Shown in pieces: positions 17,209 through 26,407 of a DNA stretch of 64,000 nt. Both the position numbers and the translations under genes were made by a program. Location of the stretch: the NCBI RefSeq assembly GCF_007474535.1, contig NZ_VKNW01000004.1:1-64000 (forward strand), given 5' to 3'. Under the pieces are notes generated by a model. It did no database searches. It was not told the DNA's origin and saw nothing but the letters and a program-made list of their open reading frames with translations. The stretch comes from Chryseobacterium echinoideorum. Lineage in GTDB: Bacteria > Bacteroidota > Bacteroidia > Flavobacteriales > Weeksellaceae. Each line of letters begins with the position of its first letter. Positions within the stretch are counted from its first letter, which is position 1.

Positions 17209-17342
17209 AGCTGTTAATTTTGTTACTTAATTATTATCACCTATACAATTTCTTTACCAAATTGTTATGAAATTTTAGGTTGTAAAAAAACTTAACACTC
17301 ACATTTCCGAAAAATAATCTACTTAAGATATAATATCACGAA

Positions 17343-19427
17343 TTAAATACCTTCAAAATTTTCTGATGTTTTAGATTTTAAATAGTTGTAAGTTTCAATT
17401 TGTGAGCGACATTCTTTTTTCTCATCGTGTATATATTCATTTCTCAGCTTTTTATCTAGAATTCTGGCTTTTACATTATCTTTAAGCTGAATATCTAAAA
17501 TATCTTTCAATTCTTTCTTAAGATTTTTATCGGTGATTTTTGCCGCCGCCTCAATTCTGTAATCAAGGTTTCTTGTCATCCAGTCAGCAGAAGAAATATA
17601 CATATCTTCCGCACCTTTATTGTAAAAATACATTACACGCGCATGTTCCAGATACTCATCTACAATACTTATAGCTTTTATTTTTTCTTTAAAATCTTTT
17701 TGATTAACTGCACAGTAAATACCTCTCACAATCATTTTGATCACGACCCCTGCTTTAGCAGCCTCATAAAGTCTACTGATCAAGATCCGGTCACTTACCG
17801 AATTAGCTTTAATAATCATTTCCGCCTTTCTTCCAGCTTTAGCTTCTTCAATTTCTTTATCAATATGATGTTCTATCTTTTCCCGCATAAATTCCGGGCA
17901 GATCAATAGACTTTTACAGGTCTTTAGGACAGGCAAATAGTCTTCTTTTGGCTTTTTTAAAGCATTGAAAACTTTATTAATATCGGCCATTATTCCCCTG
18001 TCTGAAGTCATCAAAAGATGATCTCCGTAAATTTTTGCTGTTTTTTCGTTAAAATTTCCGGTACTTACAAACCCATACTGAAGCGTTTTATTATTGTTTC
18101 TTTTCTTGATAACACAAAGTTTGGCGTGTACTTTTTTGTTGGGAATTCCTACAAGAACATTAATTCCTTCTGGCTCAAACATTTCCTTCCATTTCAGATT
18201 AGATTCTTCATCAAATCTTGCCTGAAGCTCAAGCATTACAGTCACTTCTTTACCGTTTCTTGCTGCATAGATCAGCGCATTGCTTATCTTAGAATTATCT
18301 GCCAAACGGTATGCTGTAATCTGGATAGATTTTACATCAGGATCCATCGCAGCTTCACGGAGAAGATCAATCACCGGAGTGTAAGTATGATACGGAAAAG
18401 TAAGAAGCACGTCGTTCTTCAGAATAACATCAGTAACCCTTTCACCGTGTTCAAAATCGGGATGAGTAAACGAGGTTCTTTCAATAGGTTTTTCGTATTT
18501 TTCAAACACATCGGGAAAATCCATAAAATGTTTAAAATTATGAATCTTTCCTCCCGGAATAATACTGTCTTTTTTGCTCAAATTCAGCTTTCTGATCAAT
18601 AATTCCAGCAAAGCTTTATCCATATCTTTATCAAAAACAAATCTTGTAGGCTTCCCTTTTCTTCTGTTTTTGAGACCTTTCTCTATTTTTTCCGCAAAAT
18701 TGGTTCTGATATCATTATCCAAATCCATTTCGGCATCTTTAGTTACCTTAAATGCATGTGCAGCAAACTCATCATACCCAAAATAAGAGAAAATATGCGG
18801 CAGATTGAAAGTAATGACATCTTCTAAAAGCATGACATTTTTCTCCTCAGGATTTTCTGTGGGCAACAGGACAAATCTTCCTACAAAACGAGAAGGAATT
18901 TCTATGATGGCATAATTGCTTTGATAGTTCCAGTCTTTTTTTCTCATGGCAACACCCAAGTAAAGGCTTTTATCCCTCATATATGGCATGGGAGTATTTT
19001 CATGCATGAGAATAGGGATCACATTAGATTCTACCACTTCATCAAAATATTTTCTTACAAATTCTTTTTGTTTAGCAGAAATATTTTTTGAAGTTTTGAT
19101 CAATATATTCTGCTCCGCCATTTCTGCCTGAATTTTTTTCCAGGTTTTATCAAACTGCTGTTGCTGGGTGATGACAATATCATTTATTTTTTGCAGAATT
19201 TTTGAAGGCGGCTGATAAAATGATTCAGAAATTATTTTCTCTTTAAAATCCATTGCACGTTTAAGTCCCGCAACCCTTACCCGGAAAAATTCATCAAGAT
19301 TATTAGAAAAAATACCCAAAAAACGGATCCGAAGATGAAGAGGCACATTTTCGTCCATTGCTTCCTGCAAAACTCTTTCATTAAAAGCCAGCCATGTAAT
19401 ATCTCTGGGATTGAAGTGTAATGACAT
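17343..19427 (-). CDS. ppk1: Polyphosphate kinase 1
   Basis: A 694-residue enzyme polymerising the gamma-phosphate of ATP into inorganic polyphosphate; length and all four Ppk1 domains fit. The N-terminal domain starts 'FNPRDITWLAFNERVLQEA'. The head domain is at about 120-310. The catalytic domains hold 'AYRLADNSKISNALIYAARN' and the autophosphorylated His434 in 'KKVHAKLCVI'. 'FVSTGNFNEKTA' and 'ILISRLYEAAKAGVVIKMIV' are further family blocks. Polyphosphate is a stress reserve, which fits the neighbourhood. It is a single gene. Confidence 0.95.
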   Translation of the reverse strand: MSLHFNPRDITWLAFNERVLQEAMDENVPLHLRIRFLGIFSNNLDEFFRVRVAGLKRAMDFKEKIISESFYQPPSKILQKINDIVITQQQQFDKTWKKIQAEMAEQNILIKTSKNISAKQKEFVRKYFDEVVESNVIPILMHENTPMPYMRDKSLYLGVAMRKKDWNYQSNYAIIEIPSRFVGRFVLLPTENPEEKNVMLLEDVITFNLPHIFSYFGYDEFAAHAFKVTKDAEMDLDNDIRTNFAEKIEKGLKNRRKGKPTRFVFDKDMDKALLELLIRKLNLSKKDSIIPGGKIHNFKHFMDFPDVFEKYEKPIERTSFTHPDFEHGERVTDVILKNDVLLTFPYHTYTPVIDLLREAAMDPDVKSIQITAYRLADNSKISNALIYAARNGKEVTVMLELQARFDEESNLKWKEMFEPEGINVLVGIPNKKVHAKLCVIKKRNNNKTLQYGFVSTGNFNEKTAKIYGDHLLMTSDRGIMADINKVFNALKKPKEDYLPVLKTCKSLLICPEFMREKIEHHIDKEIEEAKAGRKAEMIIKANSVSDRILISRLYEAAKAGVVIKMIVRGIYCAVNQKDFKEKIKAISIVDEYLEHARVMYFYNKGAEDMYISSADWMTRNLDYRIEAAAKITDKNLKKELKDILDIQLKDNVKARILDKKLRNEYIHDEKKECRSQIETYNYLKSKTSENFEGI

Positions 19428-19586
19428 AATTATAAATAATAGATTTCAAAAATATGCAATAAATATAAATATAGAATATTACTTCTTGTTAATATTATTA
19501 TTTCACAATTAATACGAATTAAACTATCAGTCGTACCATATCATTAAAAAAAACAAAAAATAAATATAAAAATCTGAAATTTTCCG

Positions 19587-19594
19587 TAAATTTG
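19587..19594 (+). promoter_or_regulatory. Bacteroidetes-type -7 box TAAATTTG
   Basis: TAAATTTG matches the Bacteroidetes -7 consensus TAnnTTTG and lies 25 bp in front of the metalloprotease ATG. No clear -33 TTG is seen at the right distance, so the call is tentative. Confidence 0.4.
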
Positions 19595-19619
19595 TTGACT
19601 TTTTTAAATTAAAATAATT

Positions 19620-20996
19620 ATGGCTAAAAGCTTAATCACCTTAGCATTTTTGTTTACTGCCCTATTGAGTTACGGGCAATCAACAGAATTTCTTTTCGGT
19701 AAACAGAAAAGCGAGTATAAAACCAACCCTGCAACAGGAATTATAAGATGTGCTACTGATGAGTACACCTACTTCCTTCAACAAAATTCACGAAAGGAAA
19801 GTAAAGAACAATTTGAAAGTTGGCTTGCTCCAAAAGTTGAAGAAATAAAGAAGCTTCAGGAAATGAATGTTTCTAAGAAAGTAGTCGTAACAATTCCTGT
19901 CGTAGTACATATTATTCATTCAGGACAACCAATCTCAAATAATACAAGAAATATTACAAACGAAAGAGTTTTATCACAAATCACAGTATTAAATCAGGAT
20001 TTCAGACGTATGCTCGGAACTCCAGGATATAACAATAATCCTGTAGGTGCAGATATTGAAGTGGAATTTTGTCTTGCAAAAGTCAATCCGACTGGTGGTG
20101 CAACCAATGGAATTGACCGCGTAAATATTGCCAGTCCTACAACATGGGGCGAAAGTGATGTGGAAAATGTTTTAAAGCCCCAGACAATATGGGATCCTAC
20201 AAGATATTTCAATATTTGGGTATGCCAGTTTGGTGGTGATCTTGGTGGTGTGTTAGGATATGCACAATTTCCAGAATCATCTGGTTTGGGTGGGCTTCCT
20301 CCATCATTTAATAATACTACAGATGGTGTTATTATAGACTGGAGAGCATTTGGCTCAAGTGATTATGTTGGTGGTAGCTATTTTCAAGGTATTGATAAAG
20401 GGAGAACAACAACCCACGAAATTGGTCATGCTTTTGGCTTGAGACATATTTGGGGAGACAACGCAAGTTGTTCTGTAAATGCAACAGACAGCTTTAAGGA
20501 TTATTGTCCTGATACTCCTGCTCAGAATACAGAACATTACGATTGTTTTTCAATATATGATACCTGTCCATCCAATCCCGGTAATGATATGACAGAAAAC
20601 TACATGGATTATTCTAATGATAGCTGTATGAATATTTTTACGCAGAATCAAAAAAGCAGAATCCTGGCGGTATTACAAAATTCACCGAGAAGATCAACGC
20701 TCACCACTTCCACAGTTTGCAATGATCCTCTTTCTGTAAACGAATCGGGTACTTTGAAAAACGAAATAAATATCTATCCTAATCCCGTGAAAGATTACCT
20801 GAATATCTATGCTCAAAAAGGAACTAAGCTTACCCGATATTCTATCTACAACGCTTTAGGACAAGAAGTTTTAAAAAAAGAGATACAATCAGAATCAGAC
20901 CTTAGAATAAGCAAAGAAAAATTAGGCACAGGATTCTTTATTATAACAATTTATACAGAAACAGGATTTAAGAATTTTAAATTTATTGTAGAATAA
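19620..20996 (+). CDS. Secreted M43-type (pappalysin-like) zinc metalloprotease with type IX sorting domain
   Basis: 458 residues. Signal peptide MAKSLITLAFLFTALLSYGQ. The catalytic domain carries HEIGHAFGLRH at residues 266-276, the HExxHxxGxxH metzincin zinc site, with 'ENYMDYSNDSCMNIFT' as the Met-turn region. The last 85 residues ('INIYPNPVKDYLNIYAQ' to the end) form a type A T9SS sorting domain, so the enzyme should be exported by the type IX system and attached to, or released from, the surface. The substrate is unknown. A terminator separates it from dnaK. Confidence 0.93.
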   Translation: MAKSLITLAFLFTALLSYGQSTEFLFGKQKSEYKTNPATGIIRCATDEYTYFLQQNSRKESKEQFESWLAPKVEEIKKLQEMNVSKKVVVTIPVVVHIIHSGQPISNNTRNITNERVLSQITVLNQDFRRMLGTPGYNNNPVGADIEVEFCLAKVNPTGGATNGIDRVNIASPTTWGESDVENVLKPQTIWDPTRYFNIWVCQFGGDLGGVLGYAQFPESSGLGGLPPSFNNTTDGVIIDWRAFGSSDYVGGSYFQGIDKGRTTTHEIGHAFGLRHIWGDNASCSVNATDSFKDYCPDTPAQNTEHYDCFSIYDTCPSNPGNDMTENYMDYSNDSCMNIFTQNQKSRILAVLQNSPRRSTLTTSTVCNDPLSVNESGTLKNEINIYPNPVKDYLNIYAQKGTKLTRYSIYNALGQEVLKKEIQSESDLRISKEKLGTGFFIITIYTETGFKNFKFIVE

Positions 20997-21058
20997 GACA
21001 TTTTTAATATGTCAAGTTGAAAGTTATGATACTATTTAAGGATCAAAAAACAATATTT

Positions 21059-21080
21059 AAACCGCTTATTTAGGCGGTTT
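21059..21080 (+). terminator. Terminator of the metalloprotease gene
   Basis: Stem AAACCGC / GCGGTTT with an 8-nt loop, followed by TTGTTTTTT. Confidence 0.8.
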
Positions 21081-21183
21081 TTGTTTTTTAATATGTCAAT
21101 TTGTCACAAAAAAACGAATGGTACAAATATTGAGAAAATGAGAGTGTAAATTAAATTTAAAAATAGAAAAAATAAAAAATATT

Positions 21184-23076
21184 ATGAGTAAAATAATTGG
21201 AATTGACTTAGGAACAACCAACTCTTGTGTTGCTGTAATGGAGGGAAAAGACCCTGTTGTAATTCCTAACGCAGAAGGTAAGAGAACAACTCCTTCTATC
21301 GTGGCATTTACGGAAGATGGTGAAAGAAAAGTGGGAGATCCTGCAAAAAGACAGGCGGTAACCAACCCTACAAAAACTGTTTATTCAATCAAAAGATTTA
21401 TCGGAACACACTTTAAGGATGATGCTTCTGAAATCTCAAGAGTACCATACAAAGTGGTGGCTGGTCCTAACGATACGGTAAAAGTAAAAATCGACGACAG
21501 AGAATATACACCGCAGGAAATTTCTGCCATGACGCTTCAGAAAATGAAGAAAACGGCTGAGGATTATCTTGGTCAGGAAGTGACAAGAGCGGTAATCACC
21601 GTTCCTGCATACTTCAACGATGCTCAGAGACAGGCTACGAAAGAAGCTGGCGAAATTGCAGGTCTTAAAGTAGAAAGAATCATCAACGAGCCTACTGCTG
21701 CAGCATTGGCTTACGGTTTGGATAAGAGTCATAAAGATCAAAAAATCGCAGTATATGATTTAGGAGGTGGTACTTTCGATATCTCTATCCTTGATTTGGG
21801 AGACGGTGTATTTGAAGTATTGTCTACAAACGGTGATACGCACTTAGGAGGTGATGACTTTGATGATGTAATCATCAACTGGATGGCAGACGAATTCAAA
21901 TCTGAAGAAGGAGTAGATTTAAAATCTGATGCAATTGCATTACAAAGATTGAAAGAAGCGGCTGAGAAAGCAAAAATCGAATTGTCTTCTTCTCCACAAA
22001 CTGAAATCAACCTTCCATATATCACCGCTACCGCTACAGGTCCAAAACACTTAGTAAAAACTTTAACAAAAGCTAAATTCGAGCAGTTATCTGCAGATTT
22101 GGTAAGAAGATCTATGGAACCTGTTGCTAAAGCATTGAAAGATGCAGGTTTATCCACTTCTGATATTGATGAAGTAATCTTGGTGGGTGGATCTACAAGA
22201 ATCCCGATCATTCAGGAAGAAGTTGAGAAATTCTTCGGTAAAAAACCATCTAAAGGAGTTAATCCGGATGAAGTAGTGGCAATTGGTGCTGCAATTCAGG
22301 GAGGTGTATTGACAGGTGATGTAAAAGATGTTCTTCTATTAGACGTTACACCACTTTCTTTAGGTATCGAAACAATGGGTTCTGTTTTCACTAAATTAAT
22401 TGAAGCAAACACAACCATCCCAACTAAAAAATCTGAAGTATTCTCTACAGCTTCTGACAATCAGCCGGCTGTAAGCATCAGAGTGGGACAAGGTGAAAGA
22501 CCAATGTTCAACGATAACAAAGAAATCGGTAGATTTGACCTTACCGATATTCCACCTGCACCAAGAGGAGTTCCTCAAATCGAAGTAACATTCGATATTG
22601 ACGCCAACGGTATCCTAAGTGTTTCTGCTAAAGATAAAGGAACCGGTAAAGAACAGTCTATCAAAATTCAGGCTTCTTCAGGTCTTTCTGATGAAGAAAT
22701 CGAAAGAATGAAGAAAGAAGCTCAGGAAAACTCTGCCGCTGATGCTAAAAGAAAAGAAGAAGTTGAAATCTTCAACAAAGCAGACGGATTGATCTTCCAG
22801 ACTGAAAAACAATTGAAAGAGTTTGGTGAAAAATTATCTGCGGATAAAAAAGCAGCTATCGAAACTGCTCACGGAGAATTGAAAACAGCTTTCGAAGCTA
22901 AAAATGCAGATGACGTAAAAGCTAAAACAGAAGCTTTAGATGCAGCTTGGATGGCAGCTTCAGAAGAATTGTATGCAGCAGGTCAACAACCGGGAGCTGA
23001 TGCAGGAGCACAGAACGCAGGAAATGCAGGAGGTGCAGAAGATGTACAGGATGCAGACTTCGAAGAAGTCAAATAA
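21184..23076 (+). CDS. dnaK: Hsp70 chaperone DnaK
   Basis: 630 residues, full length. The ATPase domain starts '[18 protein letters not shown]' and contains '[15 protein letters not shown]' and '[12 protein letters not shown]'. The substrate-binding domain holds '[16 protein letters not shown]'. The C-terminal lid ends in a Gly/Ala-rich linker and '[11 protein letters not shown]', close to the classic EEVK-type tail. It is the main ATP-dependent folding chaperone of the cytoplasm. It is monocistronic here, without grpE or dnaJ, as usual in Flavobacteriia. The integrative element begins right behind its terminator. Confidence 0.98.
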   Translation: MSKIIGIDLGTTNSCVAVMEGKDPVVIPNAEGKRTTPSIVAFTEDGERKVGDPAKRQAVTNPTKTVYSIKRFIGTHFKDDASEISRVPYKVVAGPNDTVKVKIDDREYTPQEISAMTLQKMKKTAEDYLGQEVTRAVITVPAYFNDAQRQATKEAGEIAGLKVERIINEPTAAALAYGLDKSHKDQKIAVYDLGGGTFDISILDLGDGVFEVLSTNGDTHLGGDDFDDVIINWMADEFKSEEGVDLKSDAIALQRLKEAAEKAKIELSSSPQTEINLPYITATATGPKHLVKTLTKAKFEQLSADLVRRSMEPVAKALKDAGLSTSDIDEVILVGGSTRIPIIQEEVEKFFGKKPSKGVNPDEVVAIGAAIQGGVLTGDVKDVLLLDVTPLSLGIETMGSVFTKLIEANTTIPTKKSEVFSTASDNQPAVSIRVGQGERPMFNDNKEIGRFDLTDIPPAPRGVPQIEVTFDIDANGILSVSAKDKGTGKEQSIKIQASSGLSDEEIERMKKEAQENSAADAKRKEEVEIFNKADGLIFQTEKQLKEFGEKLSADKKAAIETAHGELKTAFEAKNADDVKAKTEALDAAWMAASEELYAAGQQPGADAGAQNAGNAGGAEDVQDADFEEVK

Positions 23077-23314
23077 GTTGCAATTATCATCGATTAACAT
23101 CGATTGAAATAAATTAGCAAATCGCTGTAAATGTAATATTTACAGCGATTTTTTTGTTTTTGTAATTTTTTGGTAGTAGTTGATTTTAATCATTTTTTAT
23201 TGTATTTTTGTCTCTTATTTGTACCGCTCGTTATCTGGATAGTATGTGCGTCTTATGCGTCTTATTTTATTTTAGAAGCCAAAAAACAGAAAATGTGCAG
23301 GATTTTATTTCAGA
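23077..23314. other. dnaK 3' flank and left boundary zone of the first mobile element
   Basis: The zone holds the dnaK terminator, then about 160 bp of AT-rich DNA with a 9-bp tandem repeat TGCGTCTTA twice (23247-23264). Such repeats near an integrase gene may be arm-type recombinase sites. The exact element end could not be fixed, because no direct repeat to the right side was found by eye. Confidence 0.35.
23119..23151 (+). terminator. dnaK terminator
   Basis: 14-bp perfect stem AAATCGCTGTAAAT / ATTTACAGCGATTT, 5-nt loop, followed by TTTTTG. Confidence 0.92.
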
Positions 23315-23884
23315 ATGGGATTTAGTAAATTAAAAATACCGAGGGTCTGTGAGCATTGCTCAAAACCTTTTGAAGCAAAGACAGTTACAAGTCGTTTTTG
23401 TTCTACTTCTTGTAACAATAAATCGTTAAAGGCAAAGAAAAAACTTGAAAAAGAAAAACTTGAAAAAGAAATTCTTTTACTAAAATATAAAAACAAGATT
23501 GCTGAAGTACAAACAAGGGAATTTATTTCTGTTGCTGAAGCTACAGTTATGTTTGGAATATCTAAAGATACTATTCACAGGTATATAAAAAGAGGAATAA
23601 TTACTGGAACTAACTTAGGAACAAGACTGACCCGTGTGAAGCGGTCAGATTTGGAAGCTTTGTTTTCAGCTGTTGAAGTACCTGAGAAAAAAGAAATAGT
23701 AATTGAGAAACCCAATTTTGAAGTCGGTAATTGCTACACGATTTCAGAAGTCATCGAGAAGTTCAATGCTAATCCTAGCACGGTTTCAAATGTTATTAAA
23801 AGAAACAAGATTCCTACAAAAAAAGTTGGAAGTTTCGTGTATGTGCCTAAAAATTTAATCGATAAAATTTTTGACGGAAAATGA
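23315..23884 (+). CDS. Zinc-ribbon plus tandem helix-turn-helix DNA-binding protein
   Basis: 189 residues. An N-terminal CxxC-x13-CxxxC cluster ('CEHCSKPFEA', 'FCSTSC') is followed by a Lys/Glu-rich helix. Two excisionase-type winged helix-turn-helix motifs come next: 'SVAEATVMFGISKDTIHRYI' and 'TISEVIEKFNANPSTVSNVI'. It overlaps the integrase start by 4 bp (ATGA), so the two are translationally coupled. This points to a recombination directionality factor or a regulator of the element. Confidence 0.7.
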   Translation: MGFSKLKIPRVCEHCSKPFEAKTVTSRFCSTSCNNKSLKAKKKLEKEKLEKEILLLKYKNKIAEVQTREFISVAEATVMFGISKDTIHRYIKRGIITGTNLGTRLTRVKRSDLEALFSAVEVPEKKEIVIEKPNFEVGNCYTISEVIEKFNANPSTVSNVIKRNKIPTKKVGSFVYVPKNLIDKIFDGK

Positions 23885-25128
23885 AAGAATTATTGAAAAC
23901 TAAAGTTACAGTAAGATTGCGAAAGGCCGAGTTCCGAAAAGAATGGTTCATTTATTTGGAAAGTTATCCTGTGATTTTGCCTGGTAAAGAGAAAGCACAA
24001 CGAGTTCGGGAATATTTGAACCGAAGTGTCACAACTGTAGATTTTGACAAAAAAAGGCCTGCAAGAACTACGCAAGATTCAGTTTCATTTAAACCTAAAA
24101 GAGATGATAACGGAATCATAGTTTGTAAAAGTGAAAATGACCGAGAAACAATGATTTACGCAGATTCTCTTCGTAAATTACGTCAAAGAGAATATGATAA
24201 TATAGAACTCTACAGTGAACTTGACGCAATAAAGGCTGAAGAAAAAGAAAAATCTCAGGAGGATTTTGTCAGATATTTTGATTTGCTAGTGACTAAGAGG
24301 CATAAAAACAGTTCTGAATCTATACAAATAAATTGGTATCGCTCCATTAAATTTCTAAAAGATTTTGGAGGTGAAAAAATTACCTTTTCACAGATAAATA
24401 CAAAATTCTGTGAAAAATTTAAATCTTATCTTTTGACTGCAAAAAGTGGAAGTAACAAGAAAAATACTATTTCTCAGAATACCGCTTCAACATATTTTTC
24501 TGTTTTTAAAGCTGCGTTAAAAGAAGCTTTTATTGATGGTTACTTTACATCTGATATTTCTGCTAAAGTAAAATCGATTCCAAATGAGGAATCAAGACGA
24601 GAATATTTAACTCTGGAAGAACTTAATACCTTGGTTGAAACGCCTTGCGAACTTGATGTTCTTAAACGTGCAGCGCTATTTTCAGCTTTAACCGGTCTAC
24701 GGCATTCTGATATCCAAAAACTAACTTGGAACGAAATGAGTATTGAAAATGAGCAAGCAAAAATCAATTTCACTCAGAAAAAAACAAAAGGTGTAGAATA
24801 CATGCCGATTTCTAAACAAGCATTACAACTTTGTGGTGAAGTAGGTCTTCCGACTGATTTGATTTTTAAAAATCTGACTAATCCAGCTTGGATTTCTCGA
24901 CCACTTAAAAAGTGGATTGAAAGTGCAGGAATTACCAAAAAAATAACTTTTCATAATTTTAGACATACTTTTGCTACTCTACAGCTTTCAAGTGGAACAG
25001 ATATTTACACCGTGAGTAAAATGCTTGGTCATACAAATGTAAAAACTACTCAAGTTTACGCAAAAGTGGTAGATGAAAAGAAAAATAAAGCTTCACAAGC
25101 CATTCATCTAAAGAACTTACAAAAATGA
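23881..25128 (+). CDS. Tyrosine recombinase / integrase of the mobilizable element
   Basis: 415 residues. An N-terminal arm-binding part and a SAM-like core-binding domain (about 120-230) precede the catalytic domain. Active-site residues are visible: Arg274 (TGLRHSD), His358 and Arg361 (HNFRHTF), His384 (LGHTNVKTT) and the nucleophile Tyr393 (QVYAKV). All expected residues are present, so the enzyme should be active in integration and excision. It overlaps both neighbours by 4 bp, so the three genes form a tight operon. Confidence 0.92.
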   Translation: MKELLKTKVTVRLRKAEFRKEWFIYLESYPVILPGKEKAQRVREYLNRSVTTVDFDKKRPARTTQDSVSFKPKRDDNGIIVCKSENDRETMIYADSLRKLRQREYDNIELYSELDAIKAEEKEKSQEDFVRYFDLLVTKRHKNSSESIQINWYRSIKFLKDFGGEKITFSQINTKFCEKFKSYLLTAKSGSNKKNTISQNTASTYFSVFKAALKEAFIDGYFTSDISAKVKSIPNEESRREYLTLEELNTLVETPCELDVLKRAALFSALTGLRHSDIQKLTWNEMSIENEQAKINFTQKKTKGVEYMPISKQALQLCGEVGLPTDLIFKNLTNPAWISRPLKKWIESAGITKKITFHNFRHTFATLQLSSGTDIYTVSKMLGHTNVKTTQVYAKVVDEKKNKASQAIHLKNLQK

Positions 25129-25907
25129 ATTTGAAATATTTCGAATATATTGTTATTTATCTTTCGGTTCTGCTCGTTTGTGTAGTTGCAGGAACATTGG
25201 CAAGACTTTCTTTTCTTCATAAAGGAGGAGATGAATATACTGCGAATATTGTTTTTTGGTCAATTACCGCTTTCAGTGTTTTAATTTATGGCATTATTAT
25301 TTTATTTCTAGATGTAATTTTAGTAGGTATTAAAAAATTTATACAGAAACGGAAGAATTCAAAAAACAACGTGATAAAATCAGTTCCAGCTAATAATCTA
25401 GATGAAAAAATTGAGGAGCAAGAAGTAGTAATCAATGATAATTCATCAATTCATTTCAACGAAGATTCACAGGAAAATAATTTAGCTCAAACTTCTGCAT
25501 TGGTAAATTTGGAGTCTATAAGAAAAGTTCAACTTGAAGAAAAGGAACAGATTGAAAATCAAAAATTACAAATAGCTATTGATTATACCCGTAATCAATT
25601 TGCTTTATATGTTACTGACGAAAATCTTGCTGAAATTTGCAAATTAATAACCCTCTATTCAAAACAAGAAGAAATTCCACATCAAACTTCAGTCGTTACC
25701 AAAGAACTTTCAAATCTTGATCTCTATCACTTTGGCTGGAATATTTGGAATCATTTTAAGCCTATAAAACAAGAAAAGGTTTCGAAATTATTAAAAACTG
25801 TGTTCGTTTCGCTTGATGACATTGATGTTGATACCATTAAATCACATTTAAAGGACGAGCCTAAAAAAGGCATAATTAAAATTCAAGAGAATTTGACCAA
25901 CCAATAA
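25125..25907 (+). CDS. Membrane-anchored protein of the mobile element, unknown function
   Basis: 260 residues. Two hydrophobic segments (about 7-27 and 43-67) are followed by a basic stretch, a polar coiled-coil-like middle (EEKEQIENQKLQ) and a C-terminal helical domain ('LYHFGWNIWNHFKPIKQEKV'). Cells of related elements carry a similar gene directly behind the integrase, but no function is known. It overlaps the integrase stop (ATGA) and ends just before a long hairpin. Confidence 0.6.
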   Translation: MNLKYFEYIVIYLSVLLVCVVAGTLARLSFLHKGGDEYTANIVFWSITAFSVLIYGIIILFLDVILVGIKKFIQKRKNSKNNVIKSVPANNLDEKIEEQEVVINDNSSIHFNEDSQENNLAQTSALVNLESIRKVQLEEKEQIENQKLQIAIDYTRNQFALYVTDENLAEICKLITLYSKQEEIPHQTSVVTKELSNLDLYHFGWNIWNHFKPIKQEKVSKLLKTVFVSLDDIDVDTIKSHLKDEPKKGIIKIQENLTNQ

Positions 25908-25940
25908 AACTTATAAAAAATTACAAAACATAGTGTTTGT

Positions 25941-25993
25941 AAAGTGATTCCTCTGTGATTGCGTGTTTACGGCTATCACGGAGGAATCACTTT
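25941..25993 (+). terminator. Long-stem terminator at the end of the integrase operon
   Basis: Arms 25941-25959 and 25975-25993 pair over 19 bp with a single G-T wobble; the loop is 15 nt and further T residues follow. The stem is longer than other terminators in the window and may also block read-through into the replication genes. Confidence 0.8.
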
Positions 25994-26004
25994 TTTTCTT
26001 TGCA

Positions 26005-26033
26005 CCATAACAATTAAAAACAATTAGTTATGG
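26005..26033. promoter_or_regulatory. Palindrome over the excisionase start codon
   Basis: CCATAACAATT (26005-26015) and AATTAGTTATGG (26022-26033) are inverted repeats with one extra A. The second arm includes the ATG at 26030. It could be an operator or a translation-control hairpin. Confidence 0.4.
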
Positions 26034-26407
26034 ATAGTAAAGAAATTTCATTTGAAAACCTGCCACGGGCAGTCGCACATTTAGTTAGCGAAATCGCTGA
26101 GATTAAGTTTCTTGTAGAAAGAAAAGAAGTTCCTGTGATTTCTCAAAAGAGAGTTCCGATTGACATTGATGCAGCTTGCCAATTAATTGGTAAGGCAAAA
26201 CCAACTGTCTACACATTGGTCAGAACCCGAAAAATTCCCTGTTATAAAAATGGGAAGAAACTCTACTTTTTTGAAGATGAACTTTTAGACTGGATTTCCA
26301 AAGGTAAAAAGAAAACGTTACAGGAAATTCAATCGGAAGCGGAAGCCAGCTTTAAGAAAAATTCACGACAGTCAAATATTGGTTCTAATCAAAATCTGTC
26401 AAGATGA
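26030..26407 (+). CDS. Excisionase-type helix-turn-helix protein
   Basis: 125 residues. A helical N-terminus (FENLPRAVAHLVSEIAEIKF) precedes a MerR-like winged helix-turn-helix 'IDAACQLIGKAKPTVYTLVR' with 'KIPCYKNGKKLYFFEDELLDW', as in excisionase/AlpA-family proteins. Family members help excision or act as regulators. Its stop overlaps the next gene by 4 bp, so it is coupled to the primase-helicase-like gene. Confidence 0.8.
   Translation: MDSKEISFENLPRAVAHLVSEIAEIKFLVERKEVPVISQKRVPIDIDAACQLIGKAKPTVYTLVRTRKIPCYKNGKKLYFFEDELLDWISKGKKKTLQEIQSEAEASFKKNSRQSNIGSNQNLSR

Noticed and set aside
19994..20212. Minus-strand frame inside the metalloprotease gene
   Set aside because: Antisense to a complete secreted protease with signal peptide, zinc motif and sorting domain.
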